From contig OY987268.1 in NCBI GenBank assembly GCA_963920665.1, positions 23,934,501 to 23,998,500 on the forward strand: a stretch of 64,000 nucleotides of DNA. The letters run 5' to 3'. This document shows positions 11,437-23,680 of this stretch, in pieces (the first letter of the stretch is position 1; every line of letters starts with the position of its first letter). Source of the DNA: Straminergon stramineum. Its lineage: Eukaryota > Streptophyta > Bryopsida > Hypnales > Calliergonaceae. The translations under genes were made by a program, and so were the position numbers. The notes under the pieces were generated by a model that did no database searches, was not told the DNA's origin, and was given only the letters and a program-made list of their open reading frames with translations.

Positions 11437-12006
11437 CCCCTAAACGTCCAAATTCACCTCAAAAATTGACGATTTGAGAAAAATTATTATAAAGTGCTAT
11501 TTGGAAGCATATTTTGGAATTGGGATAGAAATAAAAGTTGTACATTTTGATTTGTAAATTCCATCTATATGGTTAGATTCACCAATGTTATCACCAATTT
11601 TTTTCTATAAATTTTGAAAGAGAAATTCCAAAATTCCTTCAAAATTCAATTACAAGCAAAGTATTATCAATTTTTGAGTAAAATTTGTTGGAATGGATTT
11701 GCAATGAGGTTCTCTCCACGTGGTGAGTTTTTGAAATTTTTGTGTTCTTCCTATCTATGACCTCATTTTGGCAAATCCAATTTTGAACTAGAGTCAATGC
11801 AATTTGACCACTTGACATACTTGCACATTGGTAATTTTAGAAAAATATGTACTCTAGTATCACCAAATCCAACCCCTTAGATAGGACAACAACTTGATAA
11901 TGTATGTCCACAAATTAGAATAACTTTCATCCAAATAGTTAGGAGGATGAAACTTGAGATTCAATTTGTTCATCGTCCAAAAAATGGACGTCAGAGCATT
12001 GAGGGG
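11437..12006 (+). mobile_element. TTAA-type MITE, family 3, copy a (570 bp)
   Basis: It starts CCCCTAAACGTCCAAATTCA and ends GAGGGG before TTAA 12007-12010. It shares its left TCAA with the preceding element. It is collinear with 25,063-25,638 and 39,406-39,979, for example the shared block CCATCTATATGGTTAGATTC. Confidence 0.82.
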
Positions 12007-12210
12007 TTAATGTAGAAAATTAATGAAGTTTGACTAAACTCAGATATGAAATGTCTTTTAAGAGTTAATTGTTCTCCATTCATTGATATCCCCTAGCTAG
12101 TGAGATTTTGTGGAGGTAGAGTTGAATGTGCTATATTATTCACCTCAATTCAATCTTCCATTGAACAAAATTCTAAATTAAGTAGAAACACATCATTCAA
12201 TTTATATAAG

Positions 12211-12557
12211 GTAGAACAACTTGGCCAATGCTATTAGTCACCTAATTCCCACATCAACTAGACCTTCCCATTTATGTCAATCCCCTATTTATTACCACAA
12301 TCTTAACAACCCTTTAGCATCATGACAATGTACTTAGGGAAGAGACACGTTAGAGTGTGGTTTAGCATGGATCTATCCTTGTTTTACCAATTTAGTCCCA
12401 ACAAACTTTGAAAAATCACAGAAAATTCATTTCTTGTCAAAAATGTCTTCATTCTACTTGCAAATGACTTCTCTCATACTTCTCAATCTCTTAAAATGTG
12501 TGAGTTGACAAATAGCTTCTCCAAGGTACCTAGATTGAAAATTTGCTTAGTAATAGG
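12211..12557 (+). repeat. Dispersed 340-bp repeat, copy 1 of 3
   Basis: It matches 42,815-43,150 and 47,256-47,602 in the same orientation. Shared anchors include AGCATCATGACAATG, GTGTGGTTTAGCATGG, ACCAATTTAGTCCCAACAAA and GAGTTGACAAATAGCTTCT. No terminal inverted repeats or long ORF are visible. It may be part of a larger element whose ends I cannot see. Confidence 0.8.
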
Positions 12558-13173
12558 CATATTTATCTTGTGTTAATTTTCTATGTGCATTATTTTTGTG
12601 ATGCCTATCCTCCATTTAATGCAAAAGTACTTAGTTTTTGCCACACGCAAACAAAGCTACACTAAATATTAAAATTAGTTTGCCCCTCATTAATTTCTCA
12701 ACATTTTATACTATATAAATATTGATTATTACTATGCAAGGATGTAGTACATTTCACCAACCCAAAGCCATATGTGTGGCATGGGTTGGTGCACCAATTC
12801 CAGGCCTCATTAGATAATCACATGTGCCTCCACTTTAACAAGTGGTGAATCATGAGGTAACTTTTTTAGGTGCCAAAGCCTAATTGTTAAGGCCACAACC
12901 TAATTTCACTATTATGAGTAGCTAGTTGCAACATAACAACATATCAGATATTGAATGAATCCATGATATTCATTGCTCAAATCCAAACCCAACTCCACTC
13001 AAATAGGTCGTTGTAGTGATGTAGTTGTTGATTATCAATTTCTTACCACATAGTTTTTTTCTTATCATCGCAAAAGGACCTTTGAGATAAATTGGTACTA
13101 AGCTTATAAATTCATTTGGTAGCTAGTTCACATCAATTTTGTGGTGGATCGAGTTTGTAAGTTAGAGCACAAA

Positions 13174-13347
13174 TCATGAATATCATTAAATTGGCGATAT
13201 TCTACTAGTCAAAAGTTGTGACTTCTATCTTTACAAAGATCTAATTTTAGGTCACAAACTAGAATATGTAGATTTTGGGTTTAGTCCACATGGCTTGAAC
13301 TCCGCCAAAGTAATGGAATATTGCCAATTTAACGAAATTGACATATT
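13174..13347. mobile_element. Short MITE, ATTGGCGATATTC family (family M)
   Basis: The left end CATTAAATTGGCGATATTC and right end GGAATATTGCCAATTTAACG are inverted copies. The same structure recurs around the acireductone dioxygenase gene, for example at 48,109-48,282. Confidence 0.7.
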
Positions 13348-13439
13348 AACAAGTTGGTCAAGTAACACTTTTGACACTGAGAATGATCCATCAGTTTCTC
13401 GATTGGGAGATAGACTCCGTTGTTGTGATACTGTTGAAG

Positions 13440-13707
13440 GCAAGACGCTAAATCCTGCAAACGAAGTGGGTCCTGCAGGGACATTTTGTGTTTTATCCAG
13501 GGGTAAAAGTAAAACCTGCCCCCTATTTTGAGACGTGTATAGGGTATGTTCAAGACCCTCCTTCCTAATTTGGAGTCTCTGATTGCAAATATGAATTCAG
13601 AATTTGCAAAAAAAATAATGTGCAAAAAATAAAAAATTCCTGCTATTTCCGCATGGTAAATCTGCCCTCTGCAGGGCCCACTTCGTTTGCAGGATTTAGC
13701 ATCCTCC
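13440..13707. mobile_element. 268-bp Mutator-like MITE, copy 1
   Basis: Flanked by a perfect 9-bp direct repeat CTGTTGAAG (13431-13439 and 13708-13716). Long terminal inverted repeats of about 35-40 bp run inward from each end (GCTAAATCCTGCAAACGAAG and its complement). The interior carries GGGGTAAAAGTAAAA and CCCCTATTTTGAG. A 9-bp target duplication with long TIRs is typical of the Mutator superfamily. It has no coding capacity. Confidence 0.88.
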
Positions 13708-13868
13708 CTGTTGAAGACACATCCAAGTCATGCGATTAAATTAGTGCATCAGTAGTGCAACCAATATATGTAGTTTTTGTTCTTACAATTGGTCTCAGGC
13801 TCTAACTGCCTCACTACACTGATTTGTCATTGATTTGCCTTTGGAAATTAGCATCACCTTGAGAATTA

Positions 13869-14194
13869 AGGTAGGAGGTCCATGAATCGCTCATCTAAGA
13901 GCTGTAACCGGAATTTGTGGAGGTAAAACTTCTTGAAATATTTTTCAGTAAATTTTTCTTGAAAGACAAATGGAATTGGCATCTAACCCAAGTCGTTTCA
14001 TATTTTTTGGAGTTTCGTAGAATTAGTTCTGAATTTTTGAAGTTGAAATGGCGAAGGGCTTTAAAATCGCCCACCTCTGTAAATGTATACTATTTATACA
14101 TCATTGTTACTATGAAAAAATAGCATGTTCAAATAGTGTACATTTACAGAGGTGGGTGATTCTAGAGCCTATGCGCTTTTAGAGCCTCCTACCT
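13869..14194. mobile_element. TA-flanked MITE with AGGTAGGAGG ends (family B, copy 1)
   Basis: The TIRs AGGTAGGAGG and CCTCCTACCT are flanked by TA on both sides. A nested inverted repeat lies inside: CACCTCTGTAAATGTA near 14,072 and its complement near 14,140. TA target sites suggest a Tc1/mariner-Stowaway-like origin, but other 2-3 bp readings of the target site are possible. Relatives lie near 22,090-22,735, 23,420-23,680 and 34,830-35,115. Confidence 0.72.
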
Positions 14195-14712
14195 TAGTGT
14201 CACCACAATTTTATTTTTGTAGAAATTGTAATACAGTAATTTCAACCTACACTAAATCCAACTAAATCCAAAATAGAGTGACTTTGGTAAATTAGTGTCA
14301 TAAACATTATTAGGATAAAGTAGTGCAACTCTTTCATGAGCAGGCTCAAAGTTTGTTCATCCTAACTTGCAAGAATCAAAAGTACTTCTATTGTCACTTC
14401 AAAAATTATAATCTTTCAATTTGCAAAGTCAAATGGGTTTAAAAATTTTCCACACATTTCTATAATGGTTTACTATCAAAGTTCAATATAAAATTTATCA
14501 TTTTCCATTTTCATCAATGCACTAGAAATGACAAATTTTGACGATTTCTCTTGAAAATCACCATGGTCATTGAAGGGTTGAAGTCAATATAAATGGAGGT
14601 GATTTATTTCAGAATGTTTGGACTCTGTTTGGGATTCTCAAAATATCATGATATGCCCTCGTATCTTCATGATTTTTTGGACCATAGTATATCCACAGAT
14701 GTTCAAAGTATA

Positions 14713-15289
14713 ACCCTTAAAGCCCCATTGTTCCTAGGGGGACAAAATGGATTTCAGGCAGCTTTTTACAATCTTGTTTTTTATTGAAACTCATTAAAAC
14801 TTTCTCATTAGATAGAAAATCTTATTACCTTTTGAGGAATATTATTTTTTAATTTCAATCAGTGTTCAAGATCAAAAGTTATGCCACACTAACCTCAAAA
14901 TGAGGTAGACTACGCAGCAAAAAATATCCACAAAAAATTGAAATAAGGATTTCAATATTTTTTTCTTGTATATAATATTTTTGTCTAAATGGAAGTCTTT
15001 GATTCATTCCATTTGGATTAGTGATGTGAAAGTTATGGAGCTTCTTATTTTTCAAGCAACATTCAAAGCAACTTCTTGAAAGCAACTTTCTCTTTCACTT
15101 TGAATGCTAACATCTTTCAATCTATACGGTCAAAAATTTAAAAAAATTCACGACATGACCTATGACAAGTGTAGAACAAGATCCTATGGTTAGATTCTAA
15201 AAAGTACATTTTTTTATTTCATAGGAGAATGTAGTAGAAGTGGCAATTTTGAGTGGTTTTCGACAAGAAAACAACCTTGGGGCTTCAGG
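14713..15289. mobile_element. Degenerate TTAA-type MITE related to family 4 (577 bp)
   Basis: The left end is CCCTTAAAGCCCC, the right end GGGGCTTCAGG. The flanks are ATAA and TGATAA rather than clean TTAA. The interior shares the family 4 blocks around GTCTTTGATTCATTCCATTT and AACATCTTTCAATCTATACG. Confidence 0.6.
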
Positions 15290-15367
15290 TGATAATGATT
15301 AGTTTCCACATGATCAAATGGCACGATGCATCCCCAATTCTAAACATGATTTCTACACCACTAAAGT

Positions 15368-15725
15368 AGATCACCCATTTCCAACCACTTAAGCAATTGC
15401 ACATATTTGGAGTGCATGCATGTTGAGTGGAAAATTTTCCCCATAAACAGAAATAGATTTTAGAAAGATTTTATAATTTTTCGCAATTTTTTTTTCCAAA
15501 AATAATTACCATGAAATTTGTATGTGAAGATTTGGGTCGACCCATATTGATCACATAGGTCATTCTATTTCCGGCCAAGGGCTAATTATAGAATCAAGAG
15601 TCCCATAGGCCAAATCATAATGCAACATAACTATACCATAACTAATCATTTATTCATCTCTACCTACACGGAAATGCATCCCCCTACGATTCAAGAATGG
15701 GAGAGTGGTTGGGAATAGGTGATCA
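15368..15725 (+). mobile_element. MITE with CCATTTCCAACCACTTAAG end (family Z, copy 1)
   Basis: The left CCATTTCCAACCACTTAAG and right GAGTGGTTGGGAATAGG are inverted copies. It is collinear with 22,240-22,640 and 29,868-30,232, with shared blocks CGACCCATATTG and CCAAGGGCTAATTATAGAAT. Confidence 0.72.
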
Positions 15726-16630
15726 ACCCTACACCTATATATCAACTGATCAATCGTTGGAGTTGTTTTCGAATTTGTGGGATCTCAAATATAGAATTTT
15801 GCAAAATAAACTTCATATTTAGTGAAACAAAAATTTGAACAACTCTGAAAGGTCACATAGTACCTCTCATGTGAATTTATGCATGAATTTTTGAAAACCT
15901 ATAGCCCTTAATCCCAATAGACCCAAATGATCAACCATTTTATGGTCATTGTCCAACTTTGGACAACCTTTTTTGGCAAAAAAATTTATCTTTCCAAAAT
16001 TTTATATATTTCATGCAATCTAGATTGGGTGTCTTTCTAATTACATATTGAAAATAAAGGTCACTATGATCAAATAAAAATTTAAAGGGAAAATAGCACA
16101 AAGTGTTTAGTATTTGCTAGGTGTAGGAAAGTTCACTATTGGGAGAGAAAGTGTTGATGTTTTCATCAATAAATTCTATGTCTTTTTTCACAAATCAATT
16201 GGAACTATAATTTTGACCAATTATATAGTTGTTCAAATTCTCAAAATAAAAATTGTATTTTTTTGGAAGGTGTCCAATTAAATTTTCAAAACTCCTTTGA
16301 ATAAAATCTATTAATAGTTAAAATTTTTGGACTATGTGGATATTTTCTTTTCTCCATACCTCACAATGTCTTATGCAATGCAAACTTCAAAAAAAGTTAT
16401 AGAACTAATATTTTATAACATTTATGATTTGTCCAAAACCCTTGGGTCTTTAGGAGGTGAGGATTAACTCAAATGTCACATTTAGCAAAGAACATGCCAG
16501 TTGTATTGATTTATCTTCAAAGCTATCCAAAAATGATTTCAATTCCCAAAAAACTCAACAACTAACTATTCAATATAGAATAACCAATCTCCAAGCCTCT
16601 AACCATTCAATAATCAACAATCAATCCATA
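15726..16630. other. AT-rich gene-free stretch
   Basis: No coding frame, RNA gene or complete element could be supported here. Confidence 0.4.
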
Positions 16631-16812
16631 CACTAGAAGAAATTTGCATTCATTGATATGCTGTGTTTTTGTTAAATAACACGAAATTGTATTGGAAATA
16701 ACGCAAATTTGCAAAATTGTAACTAAAATAATGCTAAACTATGTTATTTCCAACACAATTTTGTGTTATTTAACAAAAATACATTAAATCAATGAACGCA
16801 AATTTCTTTTAA
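16631..16812. mobile_element. Foldback MITE with CACTAGAAGAAA start
   Basis: The left arm 16631-16703 and right arm 16741-16812 form an imperfect inverted repeat of about 70 bp; for example TGTTAAATAACACGAAATTG pairs with the block at 16,760-16,778. The 5' end resembles the CACTA consensus (CACTACAAGAAA); the 3' end has drifted. Confidence 0.65.
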
Positions 16813-19132
16813 TAATAATTGTGTAATAAGATTGATCACAATAAATTGAAATTGAAATTTGGAAATTAAATGAACAAAATAGACCCCATTAGGAACAAGA
16901 TGAAAGACAAAATTAAAGAGACAATTTGATGGCAAATGACTCTTGAATTAGAAAAATCAAACAAATTAAGCTTACTCCCAATAAAAATGTTTTAGTCTAC
17001 TATTTTCCAAATCTAATTGTTTTGTAACTATTTCAAGGGATTTTTTTGTCATGCTTCTAATTAAAGTGCTTTCAAGTTCTAATTTCATATCAATTGTTCA
17101 AAAGGGTTTTTTTCGCCATTGAATGTAACTTGCCAAGAGCACTTAAGATGCACTATTTTTTGACACAAAAGTTCATATCAACTAATACTATTGTTAGAGA
17201 ATATAAGTGATCATAAGAAACACCTATATTATTTGTTGTGTTTTGAAAAGTAGTCATGAATTTTATAGAAATCTTTTAAAGTTAGAAAAACAATTTTTTT
17301 ACATTTAAAAAATATAGCTAATGTGTACACATTTAAGATGAAGGTAACTATCTAAAGAAAAGTATAGAAAAATTCTCTAAGTAGAAGAACTAGAAAAGTG
17401 CCAAATCTTAAGGAAATAGATATTTTGATGATTTAATTAGTTTAAAGATAAATAAATAAAAATAAAAATAATCCATTTGTAACAACTCTATGGAGATGGT
17501 CATTTACCATAAGAACCACCAAAATAATATTTCATATGTTTTGAAATGCAAGCAAAAAGAAGCTCACTTAGACAACTTCAAGACCACATAAAATCCACTA
17601 TTTTTAGAATTCCTTCAAACAATAGCTACAAGTTTGTTAAAAACCATCTCCTCCACATTTCAGCTCTAAACTATTGTACCCTATGTTGTTGCCACAACCA
17701 AAATAGAAATAAAAATAATTTCCTAAGTTTTTCATTCAATATAAACTTTGAAATTCAATATCTTTCACATCATAGGTCAGAATACGACAAATCAAAGCCC
17801 ATGCACATTCCTCTCCAAGAGCTTTCCAATGGTACCAAGAACTTGACAATTGATATACAATACAAAGATCCATAATTTAGCATAATTTAAGATCCAAATA
17901 TAACTAAAAAAAATCATAACTTTCACATTGTAGGTACAAACACCATGAAATAAATCATGTGTACATCTCCTCACTAAGGGCTTTACAACAATACCATGAA
18001 CACAATTAGAAGATGCACAATCCAAGAGATCTCACTATAACAAACAAAACAAAACAAAACAAACAACCTAACTTACAATATAGATTATTTCAGGGGATAC
18101 TAAATAACACTAATACCCCTCAAATTGGCAAATGTGACATAATATTGAGGGCTATTATTTGACAAAAAATTTCAAGATTGCAAAAAATTAAAGGTGTATA
18201 ATAGTCATGAGTACCTTACCTATAAATCTTGAACCATTTAGAGCTAGAACACAAAAGTTATGACCAAAAATCAAATCAACAAACACGGTATGACAAAAAA
18301 TAGGAGAAGTGTTTCTTACAATCCCCTGTGATAGATTAGTGCTACTACTTGTTTCAAAACACTTGCATGATATCTCCAATAATCAACACAGTTTCCATTA
18401 TCAAATATAATAGACTAGTAGATTTTGAGGTATAGCAATGACTCATCCAAAATGATCAGCTTGAATCAACTAAGACCCACATAACCGACATGGTAGTCTG
18501 ACGTATTCAAAGTTCAAAATGTATCAGAATCTGACAAAGAGCAACCAGCCAAGTGAGTCAGCTTCCTGCAGTTCAACATATTTAAATAGAAAAATCCACA
18601 AACAATAACTGATAGAGAACAGGACTGCGAAACTGAGAAAAACTTACTACTTAACTTAACCTGCACATGTGCAGCAATATCATCTGTGAATCAATTTCGC
18701 CTCCCAATCCATTCCTGCAACACCATGATGATTCTCGGAACGCAAATCAATGGCTTAAAGATGTTGAATATATGAGCTTCGGAATTCCCTCAGAGCAATT
18801 GATGAAAACAAGCATGCAGACTGAGGCACATGTTCGAAACTAGAATGAAGAATAGTGAATAGCTGGGATCACAAGATACAAGGTATTGAAAAGCAAGCAA
18901 GAATTCTCTCAATCCGCTACTGCTAGAAGTCGAGTGACTGTGAGGCATTTACAACTGATAAGGGATCATGAATCCTAAGACTACACTCCCAAGGGATGGT
19001 TAAGAAACAACACTCATCCGCAGTGTTGAACCTGCTATACCTACAACCTCTTGGCATTTACAACAATATGATACATGGTTTTGTACATTGCAAGGGCGTC
19101 TCTGAGTTCCTCAAATGCGCCAATCTACAAAT
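16813..19132. other. Gene-free stretch plus likely 3' flank of the J-protein gene
   Basis: Mostly AT-rich without supported genes. An ACAAA-type microsatellite lies at 18,043-18,066. Positions 17,765-18,020 hold two imperfect copies of a unit of about 150 bp that repeats around CTTTCACAT and AGGGCTTTACAA-like words. From about 18,500 GC rises, consistent with the 3' untranslated region of the minus-strand gene that follows. Confidence 0.45.
18096..18327. mobile_element. Possible short relative of the GGGTGATTGCAAG element family
   Basis: The right part, read in reverse, runs GGGGATTGTAAGAAACACTT, then CCTATTTTTTG and CATAACTTTTGTGTT. It closely parallels the ends of the elements at 55,028-55,790 and 56,647. 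The left end GGGGATACTAAATAACACT is a weaker match and no target duplication is evident. Confidence 0.45.
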
Positions 19133-19759
19133 CTACGAAAAAAAGTCCGATTCATAATTTTTCCTTCCCCTAAATGTAATGGCGCCGGAAGGATCATCAG
19201 GGCTAGAAGGTACCGAAATGAATCCCCATTGTGAGGGCGTTACCGACATCGGCCCCCTTTCTCGAAACCTCAGTTTCAAATCATACGCAGCTCTCTGTTG
19301 TCGGTCATGAAGGATCACGTACGCCATTTTCAGCTCAAGAAATGCGTTGGTGGCCTCTTCTCTTTGCTCCACGGGCACCACGTCCGGATGCACCTTCAGC
19401 GCCTTACTTCGGTATGCCGTCTTAATCTCCTCCGGCGTCGCAAGTTGGCTCACCCCGAGATAATCGTACAAAGTTTTACCACAGATGTGCTCTGAATTGC
19501 TTGCGCTGAGAGTCTCCCGGATGTGGTCTGCGTCAGTGGCATAAGCCCACGACGCGAATGTCGCACGAAGTCTTCTTCGACGTCGCAATTCACCAGACAT
19601 CACGAACCCCACACACTTTCGACCAAAGAACAGGGAAACCGAATTCGAATTAGGCGAGGGTTGACATTCCCCCTCACCTGGACTCAATGCTAAAGCAGAA
19701 GAATGTCTCGGCGACACGGCAACGACAGCTCCAGACACACCCACTGCTGCCATGTCCAC
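19133..19759 (-). CDS. Chloroplast-type J-domain protein (DnaJ/HSP40, type III)
   Basis: Intronless ORF of 208 residues. Residues 96-160 form a J domain beginning TLYDYLGVSQLATPEEIKTA, with the invariant HPD at 124-126 in helix II-III position and a Tyr-Asp end (AAYD). There is no Gly/Phe or zinc-finger region, so it is a type III J-protein that would stimulate an Hsp70 ATPase. Residues 1-70 are Ser/Ala/Arg-rich with an RRRRRLRAT stretch at 59-67, like a plastid transit peptide; targeting is inferred. Length and layout resemble plant DJC-type small chloroplast J-proteins such as the DnaJ11 group. The start could be Met1 or Met3; both share the frame. Codon usage is GC-richer than the surroundings. 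Two telo-box motifs lie upstream. Confidence 0.88.
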   Translation of the reverse strand: MDMAAVGVSGAVVAVSPRHSSALALSPGEGECQPSPNSNSVSLFFGRKCVGFVMSGELRRRRRLRATFASWAYATDADHIRETLSASNSEHICGKTLYDYLGVSQLATPEEIKTAYRSKALKVHPDVVPVEQREEATNAFLELKMAYVILHDRQQRAAYDLKLRFRERGPMSVTPSQWGFISVPSSPDDPSGAITFRGRKNYESDFFS

Positions 19760-19827
19760 TCCAAACCCTTCTCAGACACTTCTCCCTCCAAAACAAAGCG
19801 AAAAAATCCTTGACGACACAAATCCTC

Positions 19828-19990
19828 AAAACCCTAACCTACACATCAGATCCACAAATTCCGCCATAGCAGCTACCGAATCATCAATGAAAAGAAAAAA
19901 TAAAGTTGACCTGCTTCCAATTCCAATTCCAATACCAATTCACTTCGTCTCCTCCGCTCAAAAAACTCCCGGACGATCCGCGAAACCCTA
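19828..19990. promoter_or_regulatory. Two telo-box motifs upstream of the J-protein gene
   Basis: AAAACCCTAA at 19828-19837 and AAACCCTA at 19983-19990 lie about 70 and 225 bp upstream of the ATG at 19759. AAACCCTA telo-boxes are common in promoters of plant translation and housekeeping genes. The assignment rests on motif and position only. Confidence 0.5.
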
Positions 19991-21788
19991 GAAGAATGCC
20001 ATTAATAGGAATTTATGATCCTATCCACCAAATTCCACTGTTTCAATCCGCGAAACTCGATTTCGGGATTCTTCCGCAACACACGAGAGAACCTGCGACG
20101 CTACGCCAGGAGCTCGGGCTCCATCGCCGTCGCAAACACGAAGCTTTGACTGGTTGAGTAAGGTACGAGGCTTGGCATACCAAGGCGGGAAGGTCTTCTG
20201 AACGGAGAAACTGAGGAGCTCCCAGCACCGTCCGATGAAGGCCCGCCATCAGATCGCACACCCGTCTTGGAGATCACAGCTGCCTGGGGCCGTTCAATTA
20301 TTCAAATTATGTGTGGCCAATATTCATGAAGAAATTCCAAGCCTGGTGCTGCTTGAATTTTTATGACGCATAGTTTGAGTTTCAGGCCATGGTTGAAAGT
20401 TGTGGGTTGAGTTGGTTTTCTAAGAAGTCTGTTGCTCACTTGGACATTTCCCATGGAGTCAATTCTCCTCCAAATTTAAAACTAACTACATAGTCTCAAG
20501 ACTAAGAAAAGAGGGGGAAATTGTATTAAAATATGAGGTGTAGGCAATTGTCCTACCATCTCTTCCCCCCTCCCCCCCCCCCCCAAAGCATACTCATCAA
20601 CATCCACCAACATTGTTGTGACTCTAAACACTTTTTTAGAACTTTAAATTGCCAAAAATCAAGTGAGCATCTTGTTAATCGAGATTGGATTAATATCAAA
20701 TTGGTGGTAGATTGATGGTTAATTAAAACAACTTTTCAACCATTTGAATTGTGATTTTAATTTCCTAGTATAACTTTGTTTTATTATGATTTCTCTTTGT
20801 TTGGTAATTGATATGTCTAAGAAAATAATACATTTTATCTCTCTTTCAAACAGCTATAAGAATATGTAGTTAGTTGTTAAATTTAGTAAAATATTGATTA
20901 TGTTGGAAAGTGTCTCAATGAAGAATGAATCTTTTGTCACTAACTCTCTAGCATACAAGGGCTTTTCTCAATGCTCGTGGAGAAGAATCAAGATTGGAGG
21001 GGGCACAATCCTAATTTAACTCATTTGAAAGCATAGCCAAACATATTTGAAAACCTTGGACAATGACAAATTTTGAATGAAGAATGAGCAATTAATGTTG
21101 AATTTGTTTGGAGATTGTGATTATCACAAGAAAAAGTATACAATTGTTGGGTTGACAACTATATTGAATACTTTTTCTTTTACAAATAGCATTTAAAATA
21201 CAGAGATTGTTTTTGCTTTTGCATACTCCAAAAGACTTGCAATAGATTGGAAGGCATGAGTAGAGAAAACAGGTGAGACATCATTTAAATAAGTGATGTA
21301 CCTTTTGGCATTAATAAATTTTGGTGGAGATTCTCCCAACCCAAATGTACCCAAAACAAGTATTGCCTTCATAGTTGATTACACTAGAGGATATGTTTGT
21401 GCTACTAAAACAAAGAAGTTGAAAAGAAAGGAAAAATAAAGTGTATTAGTGAGGGCTCATAATAAAACAAATAAGATATCGTACGACCAAGAATATTAAA
21501 CAAAATTCACTTTTGTCTTGTTTATTTTTATCCATGTGACTAGATTGTTCACTCAATGCTTCATAAGTGCAAAGTTTCAAAGGCTAAATAGAAAAAACAA
21601 TCTTGCAAAATTAAAAACATTGCCTTTGAAATTTTATGAATCCATTATTTATTTTTATACAAAAACTCAAAGATCTATTTTCCTTTTCAATATCTCAAGT
21701 CCCTAAAAAGAGCCTTGAATTTTTGGGTACCTAAGCCTACATCCAATGGATCAAACTCAACAAAGTGAGACTACTACACTGTACCTCC
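19991..21788. other. Upstream region and gene-free stretch
   Basis: 20,000-20,300 has genic-looking GC but no defensible gene; it is probably promoter or leader of the J-protein gene. A poly-C run lies near 20,566-20,584. The remainder to 21,788 is AT-rich, with scattered words like decayed retroelement coding sequence near 20,900-21,420 that I cannot assign. Confidence 0.4.
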
Positions 21789-22239
21789 CTTAACCCTAAA
21801 GGTCCATGCACTAAATTAATGAATACACATTGGTCAACCTTGATTGTAACTTTCAAAATAATCATTTTTGGTATTTGATTTAAACTTCGAAAATGAAGCT
21901 TGGTAAGTTTTTATTCTACCACCATTTTAAAATTTTGAAAAAAATTGAAAAATTGAAAGAATAATTGCTATTGAAATCTCCTCATGTTAAAGTTAAAATT
22001 ACAGAAGTATATTTTTTGTATTTTTGTCTTTTAAAATTGAAATTACAAAATAATGTCCTAGTATGACTGGGAAGATTGTCCTAGGACACTTTGTTCTTTC
22101 AACAACCATTTCAAAAATAATTTTGAGTAAATTTTAGTAGGAAGAAAAATGGAACTAGCATCCAACCCAAGCCAATTCATATTTTTTGAAGTTGAAATGC
22201 AATGGTCACTCAAAGCAACCACCTCTTGCAATGTACACT

Positions 22240-22640
22240 AAGGGAGGCAACCTATTGTTGACCACTTAAGCAAATACACGTATTTGCAAGGGAGGTTTCA
22301 ACAGTGGAAAATTTTTCCATGTTTTAAAATAGAGTTCACAAGGTTTCCTTAATTTTTCAGATTTTTATTTCCCAAAACATAATTACTATGAATTTTTGAG
22401 CTGAAGATTTTGTTCCACCCATATTGGTCATACAAACCTTCTTGTTTCTGACTAAGGGCTAATTATAAAATCCAACAAGGGTTGGTTGCAATATTAACAG
22501 TCTTGTAACCAATTGTAATGCGCCACAACTGCACTGGGAACTCTGCCAAGTACTAATCATTGTTAGCACCTCTTGATCGAAATCAGTCCAACCTGCGTTG
22601 CCAGAATGGGGAAGTGATCAGGAATGGGTTGCCTCCCCTA
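22240..22640 (+). mobile_element. Family Z MITE, copy 2, nested inside a family B element
   Basis: The ends GGGAGGCAACC and GGTTGCCTCCC are perfect 11-bp inverted repeats. The sequence either side (CCACCTCTTGCAATGTACAC before, ATGTACCTTTGAGTC after) continues a family B element like that at 23,420-23,680. The Z copy therefore landed inside an existing MITE. Confidence 0.75.
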
Positions 22641-23340
22641 TTGTAGTGACACATTGCAGAAAGAAAAATGTACCTTTGAGTCATTTTTGCTTTTTGAGCA
22701 AGGTTGCTTTTAGAGTAGACTACCTTAATAAAGGTCAAAGAGTTTGAAGGTCACAACTGAAGACAAGTGTGCTCCAGTCAATACTATTGTGGCAAGTGGG
22801 CAAGATATTCCAGAAAACTGAACGGCATTGAAGTGGGAGGGGCAGTCAGTCAGATCCAAAAGGTCAGAGTGTACGTTACTGATTTCTAGAACCTCCTTCC
22901 GTCCGTCCCTTCAGGGCAGATTTTTCCTCCAACGCGGCACCAGCACACAGAGCCGCAATCGTACTAACTTAACTTACTGTAGTTCTCGGACCAATGACCA
23001 CTTGTAGCGCTAACCTACAAAAGGCGTGGACCTCGACCTCCGAGCCAGGCCTCCAACAGAGGAGGGCCGGGCATCAACTGCAGTAGCAAAAACGTGAACC
23101 AAGTTAACGGACGTAGGAATCGGAACTAACTCAACCCTAGAAAGGCCCTTGGAGTTCTTCTACACGACTCGTATTTAGCCTTATAACTTTTCAATTGTGG
23201 TGTAATATGTGAATTGTGATACATTGTCATTTCAGTACTATCATAATCATTAATTTAATTTGTATTGAGAAGTATTTGGTCAAAGCTTTTCTAATCAAAT
23301 ATCATCGTATTTATAATATACTATATGGCTCCATAGGGCT
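22641..23340. other. GC-rich non-coding island of unknown nature
   Basis: About 22,800-23,170 is far richer in G+C than the flanks (for example AGGAGGGCCGGGCATCAACT). I could not match it to a tRNA, rRNA, snRNA or SRP RNA, and no long ORF spans it. It could be a retroelement regulatory fragment or a captured gene piece. Confidence 0.4.
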
Positions 23341-23419
23341 TTCTGGCCCTTCAAGGGTTAAACTAAGTAAGGTAAGTTAGTTTGTTGATTGCAAGCAATC
23401 TTTTAAGAGTTGATTGCAT

Positions 23420-23680
23420 TTAGGGGGGAAGCTAAACTCCTTGAAACAATTGTCAGTAAATTTTCGTAGGAAGAAAAATAGAATTGGAATCTAACCTAAG
23501 TCATTTCATATTTTGGGGACCTTTGTGGAATTAGTTAAAAAAATTTTGAAGTTGAAACCTAGTGATCACAAAAAGCAACCACCTCTTGGAATGTACACTT
23601 TAGGTACATTGAAAGGGGGAAAAAAAATGTACCTTTGTGTTAGCAATTGCTTGCAGAGCACCCTACCTTAAGGTGGGCAC
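23420..23680. mobile_element. Family B MITE relative
   Basis: It shares with 13,869-14,194 the order of AACTCCTTGAAA, TAGAATTGGAATCTAACC, TCATTTCATATTTT and CCACCTCTTGGAATGTACAC, and ends in CCCTACCTTA. Left terminus uncertain. Confidence 0.6.

Noticed and set aside
17546..17875. 109-codon plus-strand ORF
   Set aside because: It lies in AT-rich repeat-like sequence, has no domain, and part of it recurs imperfectly downstream. It is not credible as a gene.
22900..23120. Possible 7SL/SRP RNA or SINE because of GGGCCGGGC
   Set aside because: The order of conserved SRP RNA elements is absent, as are pol III A/B boxes and an A-rich tail.
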